The notes: generated by a model from the letters alone, not told the origin. A stretch of 64,000 nucleotides of DNA from Pseudonocardia terrae (GCF_021343995.1 NZ_JAJTTE010000038.1:1-64000), one strand, 5' to 3'; counted from the stretch's first letter, positions 16,249 to 25,794 are shown. A program made the numbers and translations.

Positions 16249-16292
16249 CTCGTAACGCGTAGGTCTGGGGTTCGACTCCCCAAGGCGGCTCC
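16249..16292 (+). repeat. attR: duplicated tRNA-Thr 3' half, right boundary of island
   Basis: Copy of 7499-7542 with one mismatch, but preceded by unrelated sequence, so it is not a second tRNA gene: the D arm and 5' acceptor strand are missing. It marks the chromosomal side of the integration. Confidence 0.9.
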
Positions 16293-17016
16293 AGTAAGAC
16301 CGCAGCTCAGACGGCGTGTTGACCTCCGACGAAGCGATCTCCGGCGAAGATCATCGGGCTGTCGGTCCGCATCTGGTCCGCACTTGCTCGGGCGCGTGGA
16401 CTTCGGGCTCGACGATTCGACCCGATCGGGAGCTGCGCGACCGCCCAGCCCCACGGAGGTCGAAGGGTGGGCGGCCGCGCCGTCGCGGGCTCGGTGTGGT
16501 GGACGTTCCGCAGTTGCGGGGTCGCCCCACTGCGCGTCGGTGGACCGCCCGTACAGATTCGGCCAGAACACGCGCGCGACCCGCCGCGGCCTCCCGGCGC
16601 AGAAGAAGGACCCGACGTCCGAGCTCCACGCAGACAAGGCGACCAGCCGTCTGAGACCGACCTCAGGCGGGAACCCGTGGACCGTCCGTGCCCAACCTCG
16701 GGAGGGAAGCCATGGGCTTCGGTATCGTCCTGCAGTGCGGCCCACCCGGCCCGCGCGTTGTCCGGCGGACGGTCCAGGCTGAGAACCGCGGGTTGAGCCA
16801 CGCCTCGTCGTCGGTGCGCCTCTGTAGTCGGCATGGCCAAGGGCCACCTGACGGAGCCGGGGCAGCTGCCTGGACTCGGCGGGGTCCGGTCCGCCTGCTC
16901 CATCCAACGCGCCGAAGTGCATCGCACCCCCGCCGCCAATGACGACAACGCAATTCCCGAGAGCGCCACTGCACCTCAGACGATCATGGACTGAGCACAT
17001 CGGACGGAGGTACCTG
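16293..17016. other. Gene-free stretch between attR and the M20 gene
   Basis: About 720 bp. Open frames exist on both strands but none has a start with a ribosome site, a recognisable domain or normal codon use, and they look like random GC-rich opens. It holds a palindromic repeat copy at 16321-16358. Right at the end, GGAGG at 17006-17010 serves the M20 gene. Confidence 0.6.
16321..16358 (+). repeat. Dispersed palindromic repeat, copy 1
   Basis: Core GATCTCCGGCGAAGATC (16336-16352). Its reverse complement differs by one base from the core at 20486-20502, and the flanks CCTCCG...AGC and ATCGGG match in the same orientation. About 31 of 38 positions agree. Both copies are intergenic; function unknown. 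Confidence 0.5.
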
Positions 17017-18306
17017 ATGAGCAACACTCACGGACGCGTCGTCGTCGACGTCGAGCAGGCCGACGACATTGCTCTGCTCGCGGACTTCGCCGCGCTCTCG
17101 GCGATCGGCGCGACACCCGCGGGCGGCGTCGAGCGCCAGGCCGCGACCCCCGAGGACGGCCAGACCCGCGCCTGGCTGCAGGCCTGGCTGGCTGGGCGGG
17201 GCTTCACCGTGGCGCAGGACCGCGTCGGCAACCTCTTCGGCCTGCTGGAGCTGGTGCCGGGGGCGCCCTATGTGCTTGCGGGGTCACATCTGGACAGCCA
17301 GCCACGGGGCGGGCGGTTCGACGGCGCCTACGGTGTGCTTGCCGCGGCGCACGCCGCGGAGCGGCTGCGCAGGCACTACGCGGCGGTCCACGATCGGCCC
17401 CGCTACAACATCGCCGTCGTGGACTGGTTCAACGAGGAGGGCTCGAGGTTCAAGCCCTCGATGATGGGTAGTGGGGTGTTCACCGGGGCGCTTCCGCTCG
17501 AACAGGCACTGGCCACGACCGACGTGGGCGGGGTCACGGTCGGCGAGGCCCTCGACGCGATGGGCGCCCGGGGAGAGGCAGACGTCTTCGGTGAGAACGC
17601 GCGACGCGCCGTCGCCGCCTACGCGGAGATCCACATCGAACAGGGTCGCGAGCTGGAGAAGGCGGGCATCGGGATCGGCTTGGTCGACTCGACCTGGGCG
17701 GCCAACAAGTACGAGCTCTCCGTGCTCGGCAGCCAGGCGCACACCGGCGCGACCGCGATGGCGGATCGCCGGGACGCGCTCTACGGCGCCGCGCTCGTCG
17801 TGGTCGCGGTCCGCGAGCTCGCCGACCGCTTCGGTCTTGATCTGCACACCTCCTGTGGGCAGCTGACCGTCTACCCCAACTCTCCAGTGGTCGTCGCCCG
17901 AGAGGTGCACATGCACCTCGACCTGCGCTCGCCGTCCGACGAGCTGCTCGCCGAGGCAGACGAACTTCTCCGCGTGCGGCTCGCCGAGATCGAGGTGCAG
18001 GCGGACGTGACGATCAACCGCACCTACGCACACACGTGGAGGGGCCAGGTCTACCAGCCGGAAGGCGTGGAACTGGCACGGTCGGTCGCCACCGACCTGG
18101 GACTGGCCAGCGTGGAAGTGCGGACGCGGGCCGGCCACGACTCGACCAACATGAAAGATCGAGTCCCCACCGTCATGTTGTTCGTCCCGAGCGTGGACGG
18201 AATCTCTCACGCGGAGTCGGAATTCACCCATGACGAGGACCTCTGCCGCGGTACCCAGGTCCTGACGGAAACGTTGGCCAGAATTCTGCAGGGCGCATTC
18301 GACTAG
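17017..18306 (+). CDS. M20-family amidohydrolase (N-carbamoyl-L-amino acid hydrolase / allantoate amidohydrolase type)
   Basis: 429 residues from ATG 17017 with GGAGG 6 bp upstream. Zn-dependent hydrolase that removes carbamoyl or ureido groups. Metal ligands are in place: GSHLDSQPRGGRFDGAYG (His and bridging Asp), NEEGSRF (Glu-Glu pair), HIEQGRELEKAGIGIGLV (His) and GISHAESEF (final His). The dimerisation lid carries the NxHxG-like QAHTGATAM. The family includes hydantoin, ureidopropionate and allantoate enzymes; substrate cannot be decided. No neighbouring purine or hydantoin genes. Monocistronic. Confidence 0.85.
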   Translation: MSNTHGRVVVDVEQADDIALLADFAALSAIGATPAGGVERQAATPEDGQTRAWLQAWLAGRGFTVAQDRVGNLFGLLELVPGAPYVLAGSHLDSQPRGGRFDGAYGVLAAAHAAERLRRHYAAVHDRPRYNIAVVDWFNEEGSRFKPSMMGSGVFTGALPLEQALATTDVGGVTVGEALDAMGARGEADVFGENARRAVAAYAEIHIEQGRELEKAGIGIGLVDSTWAANKYELSVLGSQAHTGATAMADRRDALYGAALVVVAVRELADRFGLDLHTSCGQLTVYPNSPVVVAREVHMHLDLRSPSDELLAEADELLRVRLAEIEVQADVTINRTYAHTWRGQVYQPEGVELARSVATDLGLASVEVRTRAGHDSTNMKDRVPTVMLFVPSVDGISHAESEFTHDEDLCRGTQVLTETLARILQGAFD

Positions 18307-18707
18307 TCTGGATCACTGCGTCCGCCGCGCGACCGGTCGGTTTGTCTGGCAGGGCTCTGAACATTGAAGAACATCACGCGAGTGCATGGGCCGAGCGGCC
18401 GATACGGTGACGACTTGCCTGACCAGCTCGGCCCGACGGCGCGATCCGCGCAGACTCGCAGGGTCGCTCACATTGATCCGGCGCACGGAGTCGCCATGGT
18501 GCGCGGCCTCGCGAGGGCGGCCCTGAGTCCCCCGGGAGCACGGGGTCGCGGCGGACGGTTCCCGCCGGCGGCGGGGCTGCCCACCTCCAGCCCATTGCGT
18601 TGAGCGGGTTGGCGAACCACCAGCCGGCCACGACGGGGCGTACAGCCGGCGCGAATGGGTAAACGTCTAAGGGTCGGTCGCCGCACGGTGGCCCCGAAGG
18701 AGAGACG
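18307..18707. other. Intergenic region before the small membrane protein
   Basis: About 400 bp with no supportable gene. A GAAGGAGAG ribosome site lies just before ATG 18708. No clear promoter or terminator was recognised. Confidence 0.6.
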
Positions 18708-19103
18708 ATGAGTACCAGTGAGTACGTGTTCTACCTCATCGCCGCGGTCGTGCTGACGGTGGTGATCGGGCAGGTGCTGCTCCGCCGCGGCCAACCCTTC
18801 CTCGAGGAGGTGTTCCAGAGCAACGAAACCGCTCGCTCGCTGAACACTCTGCTCTCGGTGCTCTTCCATTTGCTCACGCTGGGCGTCCTGGCCCTCCTGT
18901 CGACGATCGACGTGCCGATCGTCACCAAGTTCGGCATTGCGCTGGTGGTCGTCGGGATTGCGTATGGCATCTCGATGCTCGTGCTGCTGCGGATCCGCGA
19001 GCGACGGCGCCAGGATCAGCTTTTCGAGCGTCGGGCCGAGCAGCGCCTCCGCCTCCAGACCCCGACGGGCAACTCGGGCCGCACGGCCCCGCCGGCGAAC
19101 TGA
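18708..19103 (+). CDS. Small integral membrane protein
   Basis: 131 residues, ATG with GGAGA 6 bp upstream. Three predicted helices: YVFYLIAAVVLTVVIGQVLL (6-25), LLSVLFHLLTLGVLALL (about 46-63) and FGIALVVVGIAYGISMLVLL (about 73-94), then a basic, Arg/Gln-rich cytosolic tail. No family recognised. It stands alone, 133 bp before the FAD monooxygenase. Confidence 0.75.
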   Translation: MSTSEYVFYLIAAVVLTVVIGQVLLRRGQPFLEEVFQSNETARSLNTLLSVLFHLLTLGVLALLSTIDVPIVTKFGIALVVVGIAYGISMLVLLRIRERRRQDQLFERRAEQRLRLQTPTGNSGRTAPPAN

Positions 19104-19236
19104 TATCGGGTCCCCGCCGGCAAGGCCGCTGGCGCGCCTGACCCACGGCCGGAACTTCGCCGCAGGTCCCGAGCAGGCGATGATTTTCGAGCATCGTGGG
19201 TGTCTTCTCCTCGACGAGCCGACGAAGGAGGCACGG

Positions 19237-20451
19237 GTGAGCGGTATCAGGGCGTTGGTGGCGGGGGCGAGCATCGCGGGGCCCGCGCTGGCCCACTGGT
19301 TGCGCCGGCGAGGTGCCGAGGTGACCGTCGTGGAGCGGGCCCCCGAGCTGCGTCCTGGTGGGCAGGCGGTGGACGCGCGGGGGGTGGCCAAGGAGGTCAT
19401 CCGGCGGATGGGGCTGGACGCGGCGGTGCGCGCAGCCTGCACCGACACCGCCGGTGCCTACACCCTGGACGTGGACGGGAACGTGGTGGAGACCTACCGC
19501 GCGGACGACGACGGCGGCGACGGGTACATCTCGGAGATCGAGATCCTGCGCGGGGACCTGTCCCAGGTGCTCTACGACGACACCCGCGACGGCGTCGAGT
19601 ACGTCTTCGGCGACCGGATCGCCGAGCTGACCCAGGATGCTGACGGGGTCGACGTGGTCTTCGCCGGCGGGGACCGGCGGCGCTTCGACCTGGTGATCGG
19701 GGCGGACGGGCTGCACTCGGCGTTGCGGGCGATGGTGTTCGGGCCGCGTGAGCAGTACGTCCGCCACCTGGGCCTGGTGCTGGCCTTCTACAGCGTGCCC
19801 AACGAGTTCGGGCTGGACCGTTGGCTGCTCGACTACCAGGACTCGGGGCGCTCTGCGGGTCTTCGGCCCGTCCGGGACGCCACGCGGGCGATCGCGATGA
19901 TGTCGTTCCCCTCGCCGGACTTCGACGTCGACCACCGCGACGTCGCGGCCCAGAAGCGCCTGCTGCGCGACCGGATGGCCGGCTTCGGCTGGCTGACCCC
20001 GCGCATCCTCGAGCACCTCGACGACACCCCGGACTTCTACCTCGACCAGGTCGCGCAGGTGGTCATGGACCGTTGGTCGAGCGGACGGGTGGGGCTGCTC
20101 GGCGACGCGGCGTTCAGCTCGTCGCCGATGTCCGGGCAGGGCACCGGGCTGGCGCTGGTCGGCGCGTACCTGCTGGCCGGGGAGCTGGCCGCCGCCGGAT
20201 GGGACCCGGAGGCCGGGTTCGCCGCGTACGAGGCGCGGATGCGCCCGTTCGTCGAGGCCAACCAGGAGATCGGCCGGATGCACGTGCAGAGCCTCGAAGC
20301 CCCGGGCCCGGACTCGGCGTCGAGCCCGGAGCCCGACGTGGAGGCACTCATGGAGCTCGTCGAGCGCGCGCTCAACGGGATCGAGCTGCCCGAGTACGCC
20401 GGGGTGCCGGACTCCGGGGCGTCGGCACTCCCCGAGGCGGCTCCACGCTAG
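19237..20451 (+). CDS. FAD-dependent monooxygenase (p-hydroxybenzoate hydroxylase fold)
   Basis: 404 residues from GTG 19237 with GAAGGAGG 6 bp upstream. Group A flavin hydroxylase: Rossmann motif VAGASIAGPALAHWLRRRG (6-24) with Glu ending strand 2 (VVERAPEL), the DG motif VIGADGLHSALR near 155, and the GD motif VGLLGDAAFSSSPMSGQG near 286. Length and order fit single-component NAD(P)H-dependent aromatic or tetracycline-type hydroxylases. Substrate unknown; no pathway partners adjacent. Confidence 0.85.
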   Translation: MSGIRALVAGASIAGPALAHWLRRRGAEVTVVERAPELRPGGQAVDARGVAKEVIRRMGLDAAVRAACTDTAGAYTLDVDGNVVETYRADDDGGDGYISEIEILRGDLSQVLYDDTRDGVEYVFGDRIAELTQDADGVDVVFAGGDRRRFDLVIGADGLHSALRAMVFGPREQYVRHLGLVLAFYSVPNEFGLDRWLLDYQDSGRSAGLRPVRDATRAIAMMSFPSPDFDVDHRDVAAQKRLLRDRMAGFGWLTPRILEHLDDTPDFYLDQVAQVVMDRWSSGRVGLLGDAAFSSSPMSGQGTGLALVGAYLLAGELAAAGWDPEAGFAAYEARMRPFVEANQEIGRMHVQSLEAPGPDSASSPEPDVEALMELVERALNGIELPEYAGVPDSGASALPEAAPR

Positions 20452-20470
20452 TCCGCAGTCAGACCCCACG

Positions 20471-20508
20471 GGCCTCCGGCGGAGCGATCTTCACCGGAGA
20501 TCATCGGG
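20471..20508 (+). repeat. Dispersed palindromic repeat, copy 2
   Basis: Core GATCTTCACCGGAGATC (20486-20502), near-perfect inverted match of the copy at 16336-16352, in the 120-bp gap between two convergent genes. Its symmetric arms (GATCT/AGATC) could form a short hairpin in RNA from either strand. Confidence 0.5.
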
Positions 20509-20571
20509 TCCTGGCCCGCGCTCGGTCTGCACATCGAGCGCGGTCCTCGACGTCCCGCGTGCCGCCGCCGA

Positions 20572-21222
20572 CTACTGCGCGGCGGTGGTGGCGATGCTGC
20601 TGAGGTCGACCCCTGTCCACCGTCGGGCGACGGGTTCGGCCTGGGCGTTGATGACGACCTGGCCGTCCTGTCGGGAGGCGTAGGAGTCGCCCGTGTAGCG
20701 GACCGTGCGGTACTTGCTGCGCTCCCGGGACAGCTCGGTCACGTTCCCCGTACCGGTGGTGTCCATGAGCTGGTTGAGCGCACGGGCGCTCGACTCGTCG
20801 GGCATCTCGACCCAGGCCACCGAGACGACGGCGGCGTCGCTCTTCTGATCGCGCAGCTCGAAGAAGGCGCGATGGAGCGCCGTGCAGGGCGTCCGGCGGA
20901 AGAAGTCCTGGACCTGGCCGTAGGAGCTGGTCACGCAGTCCGCCGAGTCGTCGGTGACCTTGGCGCTGAGGCGGACGCCCTGCCCGACGATGCGCGTCTC
21001 CGCCGCGGTCGAGTTCGCGCTGCCGACCAGCGACCCGCTCCCCGTCCCGGGGCTGCCACCGGCTGCGACGGTCGCAGCCCCGGACGACGCGGCGTTCCCG
21101 ACCGCCGTCGCCATCCCGGCGCTGGCCAGCAGTGCTATGCCGAGGCCGAGGGCGAGCGTCGAACCTCCGCCGCTGCTGCCCTTCTTGTTACCGCCACCCT
21201 TGCCACCCATCCGTCGCGCCAA
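20572..21222 (-). CDS. Exported or membrane-anchored protein of unknown function
   Basis: 216 residues if started at TTG 21222, which has GGAGGA at good spacing; ATG 21210 is the alternative. A Gly/Lys-rich N-terminus (GGKGGGNKKGSSGGG) leads into one hydrophobic segment (STLALGLGIALLASAGMATA), so an uncleaved signal or anchor. The rest is extracytoplasmic and contains a folded domain of about 130 residues with two Cys (DDSADCVTSSY, RRTPCTALH) that could pair. No enzyme motif. Family not recognised. Confidence 0.7.
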   Translation of the reverse strand: MARRMGGKGGGNKKGSSGGGSTLALGLGIALLASAGMATAVGNAASSGAATVAAGGSPGTGSGSLVGSANSTAAETRIVGQGVRLSAKVTDDSADCVTSSYGQVQDFFRRTPCTALHRAFFELRDQKSDAAVVSVAWVEMPDESSARALNQLMDTTGTGNVTELSRERSKYRTVRYTGDSYASRQDGQVVINAQAEPVARRWTGVDLSSIATTAAQ

Positions 21223-21462
21223 CAGGAGTCCTCCGGCTCACACTCGTGGTCATCGGGACAGCGCGTCGTCCGATCTCACTGTTACGTCGACAGATCGAGG
21301 GCTTCTGCGCGGACTCGGTCTCCGCCTGTCGACAAGGGCGACGGGAACGAGTTCTGGCTGCTCGTGTGCGAGAACGTCATCAGCGTCGACAGCGGCGAGT
21401 TCCGACGTCGCGCGGGTATCGGCGGCTGGTGACGTGGCTCCGGAACGAGGGCCGGGATGGGC

Positions 21463-23178
21463 TCAGCGGCTTCCCGACCATGCCGCCCACAGAGCGGCGT
21501 ACGGTCCGTCGGCGGCCAGGAGGTCCGCGTGGGAGCCGTACTCGACCACCTTGCCCCCGTCGAGCAGGAGCACGGCGTCGGCGTCGGTGGCCTGGCTGAG
21601 GCGATGTGCCACGACCAGCGCGGTCCGTCCCGCGAGCGCCTGTCGCGCGGAGGCTTCCAGGGCTCGCGCGCCTGCGCTGCCTGCTTCGGCGGTGGCTTCG
21701 TCGAGGATGGCCACCGGGGGATCGGCGAGGACGAGGCGGGCGAGGGCCAGTTGTTGGGCCTGCACGGCGGTCAGACCGTGCCCACCGTCGCCGACGACCG
21801 TGGCGAGGGCCCCGGGCAGGGCATCGACCCAGGCGAGGGCGTCCACCGTGGCGAGCGCGCTGCGCAGCTCGGTCTCCGACGCCTCGGGCCGGGCCAGCCG
21901 CAGGTCGTCCGCCACGGGGCCGGCGAAGACGTGGACCTCCTGCGTGACCAGGACGACCGCAGCGGGATCGAGCCCGATGGTGCCCCCGCTCGGCTCGTGG
22001 ACGCCGGCGATCACCTTCGCCAGCGTGGTCTTGCCCGCTCCGCTGGGGCCGACGACGGCGAGCCGCGTCCCCGCGGGGACGTCGATGTCGACACCGCCCA
22101 GCACGGCGGGGACGCCCGGGTAGCCGAAGACCAGCCCGGCGGCGCGGACGTGGGCGGGTCCGGTGCCGCGGACCGGCTCCGAACGGCGCTGTTCGGGCAG
22201 GTCGGCGGCGCCGACGATACGGGCCAGGCCGGCGCCCGCCGCCTGGACGGTCTGCAGCAGGAGCAGGACCTCGTTGAGCGGGTTGAACAGGGCGATGAAG
22301 TACAGCGCCGCGGCGCTGGCGGTGCCGAGGGACACGGCCCCGGTGCGAACGAGCCAGAACCCGGTGACCAGCACGAGGGCGACGCCGACGTATTCGGCGA
22401 GGTTGAGCCTTCCGAAGAAGCCGTTCTGCAGCCGCACCACCGACAGGGCGAGGTCGACGACCCGTTGCGAGCGGTCGTGGACGAGCTCGCCGTGCCGGTC
22501 ACCGAGCCGGAACGCCCGCACGGTGGGCAGGCTCGTCGCGGTGTCGAGGAGTTGTTGCTGCTGGGCGCCGGCGGCGACGCGTTGCTCGGCGGAGACCGGG
22601 GTGGCGCGGCGCAGGTACCAGCGCGCGGTGAGCACCTGGATCGGCAGCCCGACGACGGCGGCGAGCAGGAAGCGCCAGTCGAGGAGGGCGAGCCCGACGA
22701 AGGTCAACACGATGACCAGTCCGTAGCGGGCCAGGGCGGGCACGCCCTCGCGCACTGCCTCGCCGACCTGCGCGACGTCCTCGGTCACCCGGGATCCGAT
22801 GTCCCCGGCCCCGGCGGCCTCGATCCGCTCCAGCGGCAGGCCGAGGGTGCGCTCGACGAGGCGTTCGCGCAGCGCCGCGAGCACGATCTCCCCGACGCGG
22901 GCGGTCTGCGCGACCCCCAGCACCGCGAGCAGGCCCTGCGCCACGGCCACCGCCACCAGCAGAGCGGCGGGCCGGGTCATCGCATCCGGCCCGGCACCGG
23001 CCGTGACCAGGTCGATGATCCACCCGAGCAACGGCGGGACCAGCAGCCCGGCGCCGGCCCCGCCGGCGAGCGCGACCACGGCCAGCACGGCCCGGCCGCG
23101 GTGTGGGCGCAGCAACGTGCCGACCACCACCCGGATGCGCGCGGGGGTGGCGACGGGCAGCAGCGCACGCCCGCTCAT
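21463..23178 (-). CDS. Siderophore-cluster ABC half-transporter, NBD with intact Walker A/B but degenerate signature
   Basis: 571 residues; ATG 23178 overlaps the previous stop. Type IV exporter half: six membrane helices (1-310), then an ABC domain. Walker A VVGPSGAGKTTL, Q-loop VTQEV, Walker B VAILDEAT and switch His (VVAHRLSQ) are normal. The signature LSGGQ reads LTAVQAQQ and the D-loop SALD reads AEAG. The partner gene shows the opposite defects, so one composite ATPase site remains. Last gene of the siderophore operon; expected to export the product (by analogy to paired exporters in coelichelin-type clusters). Confidence 0.9.
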   Translation of the reverse strand: MSGRALLPVATPARIRVVVGTLLRPHRGRAVLAVVALAGGAGAGLLVPPLLGWIIDLVTAGAGPDAMTRPAALLVAVAVAQGLLAVLGVAQTARVGEIVLAALRERLVERTLGLPLERIEAAGAGDIGSRVTEDVAQVGEAVREGVPALARYGLVIVLTFVGLALLDWRFLLAAVVGLPIQVLTARWYLRRATPVSAEQRVAAGAQQQQLLDTATSLPTVRAFRLGDRHGELVHDRSQRVVDLALSVVRLQNGFFGRLNLAEYVGVALVLVTGFWLVRTGAVSLGTASAAALYFIALFNPLNEVLLLLQTVQAAGAGLARIVGAADLPEQRRSEPVRGTGPAHVRAAGLVFGYPGVPAVLGGVDIDVPAGTRLAVVGPSGAGKTTLAKVIAGVHEPSGGTIGLDPAAVVLVTQEVHVFAGPVADDLRLARPEASETELRSALATVDALAWVDALPGALATVVGDGGHGLTAVQAQQLALARLVLADPPVAILDEATAEAGSAGARALEASARQALAGRTALVVAHRLSQATDADAVLLLDGGKVVEYGSHADLLAADGPYAALWAAWSGSR

Positions 23179-24857
23179 CCCGTCACCACCTCGCGGTAGC
23201 GGGGGTGCGATCGCAGCAGCCGGTCGTGACGGTCCTCGGCCACGACGCGCCCACCCTCGACCAGCAGGACCCGGTCCGCGACGGCGAGCAGGGCCGGGCT
23301 GCTGGTCACCAGCAGGGTGGTGCGGGCGTGGCGCAGGGTGGCGAGGCCGTCGGCGATCTCCGACTCGGTGACGGAGTCGACGGCGGTGGTCGGGTCGTGC
23401 AGCACCAGCACCGGGGCGTCGGCGGCCAGCGCCCGGGCCAGTGCGATCCGCTGCCGCTGCCCACCCGAGAGCGTCCGCCCCTGCTCGGCGACGACGGTGT
23501 CGGCGCCCGCGGTCAGTGTCTCGAGCACCTGGTCGGCGCGGGCCGCGGCGAGGGCCGGCCCAGGGTCGCGGCCGGCCGCGGTGACGTTCTCCGCCACGGT
23601 CCCGGTGAACAGCGCCGTGTCGTGGGCGGCCACCAGCACCGCCGAGCGTGCGGTCTCGGGTGGGTAGTCGCCGAGCGGGACCCCGTCGAGGGTGATCGTG
23701 CCCCGCTCCTGATCGGCCTCGCGGGCCAGGCAGTCCAGCAGGGCGACGGCGTCCCCCGCGTCGGCCGCGGCCACCCCGAGCAGCTCCCCGGGGCGGGCGT
23801 CCATGTCGAGCCCGCGCAACGGTCCGTGCTGCAGGCCCCGCACCTGGACGGCTCCGGCGACCCGCTCGGGCAGCGCCGCCGAGCCGCCGGCGACGGCGGG
23901 ACGGGCGCCGAGGATCCCGGCGATCCGCGCGGCGGAGGCCCTGGCCTGGGCCAGCCGTTCGTTCACCCAGCCCAGCTCCTGGAGGGGGTCGACGAGGAAC
24001 TGCGCGAGCCCGACCGCGCTCACCAGCTGCCCGACGCTGATCTCGCCGGTCGCGGCCAGGCGTCCGCCGACCAGCGCGATCGCGGCGAGGAAGGTGCCGT
24101 TGACGATCAGCACGGTGCCGGAGAACCAGGCCTGGCTGCCCGTGGCGCGCAGGGTCGCGGTCAACGAGTCCGCGCTGGCGCGGGTGTAGCGGCGGATCGC
24201 GGCGGGCTCGGCCCGCAGGCCTTTGAGGACGCGGATGCCCGAGACCAGGTCGGCGGCGATGCCCGCGGCGCGTGCGGCGCGTTCCTGTTCGGCCTCGCTG
24301 CGCCGTTCCAGGGGCCGGCCGAAGAGGTGGACGAGGTACAGGACCGGTGGGGTGCCGAGCAGGATGAGCAGCCCGAGGGGCACCGAGATCCGCACCAGGG
24401 CCACCGCGGCGACCACCAGGGACGCGAGCGCGGCCAGTCCCATGGGCAAGGCGAAGTTGACCAGCCCGACGCGTTTGGTGTCGGACGTGGCGATGGAGGC
24501 GAGCTCGCCGGGCAGGCGTCCGGCCTCGCCACCGCCGGCGGGGTCGAGCAGTCGGCGGGCGACGAGCAGCCGCAGGCGCTGGTCGGCGCGCACGTCGGCG
24601 ATCCAGGCCTGCCGGGCACCCAGGCGGTAGCAGGTGGACAGGAACGCGAAGTCCACCGCCAGCAGCGCGAGCCACCCGAGCAGGGCGGCCGGGTCGCCGG
24701 TGCGCACGGCGGAGTCGATGACGGCGCCGACGAGGACCGGGACCAGCGCCTCGCCGATCTGGTGGCCGCAGAAGAACAGCGTGGCCGCGCCGACCCGGCC
24801 GCCGAAGGCGCGGATCGAACCGCCCAGCACGGATCCACGGAGGACGGAACCGCTCAC
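23175..24857 (-). CDS. Siderophore-cluster ABC half-transporter, NBD with degenerate Walker A/B but intact signature
   Basis: 560 residues; GTG 24857 overlaps the formyltransferase stop. Membrane domain 1-310, then an ABC domain whose signature LSGGQRQRIALARAL is perfect. Walker A is lost (GVAAADAGDAVAL, no Lys), Walker B is VLVLHDPTTAVD with His and Asp where Asp and Glu belong, and the switch His is missing (LLVTSSPALL). Alone it cannot hydrolyse ATP; with the next gene's product it forms a heterodimer with one live site. Coupled by a 4-bp overlap to the partner. Confidence 0.9.
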   Translation of the reverse strand: MSGSVLRGSVLGGSIRAFGGRVGAATLFFCGHQIGEALVPVLVGAVIDSAVRTGDPAALLGWLALLAVDFAFLSTCYRLGARQAWIADVRADQRLRLLVARRLLDPAGGGEAGRLPGELASIATSDTKRVGLVNFALPMGLAALASLVVAAVALVRISVPLGLLILLGTPPVLYLVHLFGRPLERRSEAEQERAARAAGIAADLVSGIRVLKGLRAEPAAIRRYTRASADSLTATLRATGSQAWFSGTVLIVNGTFLAAIALVGGRLAATGEISVGQLVSAVGLAQFLVDPLQELGWVNERLAQARASAARIAGILGARPAVAGGSAALPERVAGAVQVRGLQHGPLRGLDMDARPGELLGVAAADAGDAVALLDCLAREADQERGTITLDGVPLGDYPPETARSAVLVAAHDTALFTGTVAENVTAAGRDPGPALAAARADQVLETLTAGADTVVAEQGRTLSGGQRQRIALARALAADAPVLVLHDPTTAVDSVTESEIADGLATLRHARTTLLVTSSPALLAVADRVLLVEGGRVVAEDRHDRLLRSHPRYREVVTG

Positions 24858-25794
24858 GTGAGATAGCCGCCCATCGCCGTGAAGTACTCGAGGGCGGAGA
24901 GCTCGCGCCCGCCCGCCGTCCGCACCCGTCGGATCGACAGGCCCGGGTTGCGGCCCCGGCGGGCCTCCGCACCCGCGACGACGACGACGCCGCCGTCGTC
25001 GTCCCGGATGAAGATCCGCCCCGGGGTGCCGCCGTAGGGCCGGTCGGTGGCGCGGGCCTCCAGGATCCGCAGCCGCTCGCCGTCGTGCAGGCACCAGGCG
25101 TTGGGGTACGGATCGACCTGGGCGCGCACGAGGTTGGCGAGGTCGCGGGCGGGCCAGGTCCAGTCGATCCTGTTGTCGACGTCGCTGCGCCGGTGGAAGT
25201 AGCTCGCCCTGCCGCGGTCCTGCGGCGTCCAGTCCGTCCGGCCGGTGGCGAGCTCGGCGAGCCCGGCCACGGTGATGGGCCCGAACATCGCCAGGGTCCG
25301 GTCGAACAGGTCGACGACGGTGTCGTCCTCCGCGATCGGGGTCGCCCACTGCAGCACGATGTCGCCGGCGTCGAAGTCCGCGTCCATCATGTGGGCGGTG
25401 ACGCCGACCTCGGGCTCGTCGTTGATCAACGCCCAGTTCAGCGGGGCGAACCCGGCGTACGCGGGCAGCAGCGCGTCGTGGACGTTCACCGTGCCCAGCC
25501 GCGGGATCGTGAAGACCTCCGGGGCCAGGCGGGTGCGCCAGTTGGACACCACCATCGCATCCACCTCCGCAGTCCGGACCCGTGCGATGACCTCCTCGTC
25601 GTTCGCGCGCGTGCGGGTGAGGACGGGGATGTCGTGCTTGGCGGCGAGCTCCGCGACCGAGTCGTTGAAGATCGTCTCGTACGGGTCGTCGCTGTCCGGG
25701 TGCGTGATCACCAGCGGTACCTCGTGCCCGGCCCCGAGGATCGCCTCGAGGGTGCGGTGCCCCCAGGTCATGTAGCCCAGGAAGACGACGCGCA

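Larger units (their letters stand above)
7499..16292. mobile_element. Genomic island in tRNA-Thr(CGT), no integrase left
   Basis: Bounded by the 44-bp direct repeat. Contents: an AlbA_2 protein, IS1380-like remnant, broken SWIM-associated gene, antitoxin/PIN fusion, conserved unknown protein plus primase-helicase, and a double-nonsense DUF433/PIN pair. I see no tyrosine or serine recombinase, excisionase or replication gene, so it is presumably immobile or moved in trans. The cargo is typical of defence or conflict islands. Confidence 0.8.

Noticed and set aside
7499..16292. An integrase or excisionase in the island
   Set aside because: Searched both strands for the tyrosine recombinase R-H-R-Y pattern and serine recombinase N-terminus; none found.
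16200..16300. A second tRNA-Thr gene
   Set aside because: Only the 3' half is present; no D arm or 5' acceptor strand. It is the att duplicate.
16301..16980. Several open frames on both strands after attR
   Set aside because: They overlap each other, lack ribosome sites and resemble no family; kept as gene-free.
18374..18631. Minus-strand 85-codon frame before the small membrane protein
   Set aside because: No ribosome site, no domain and low-complexity sequence.
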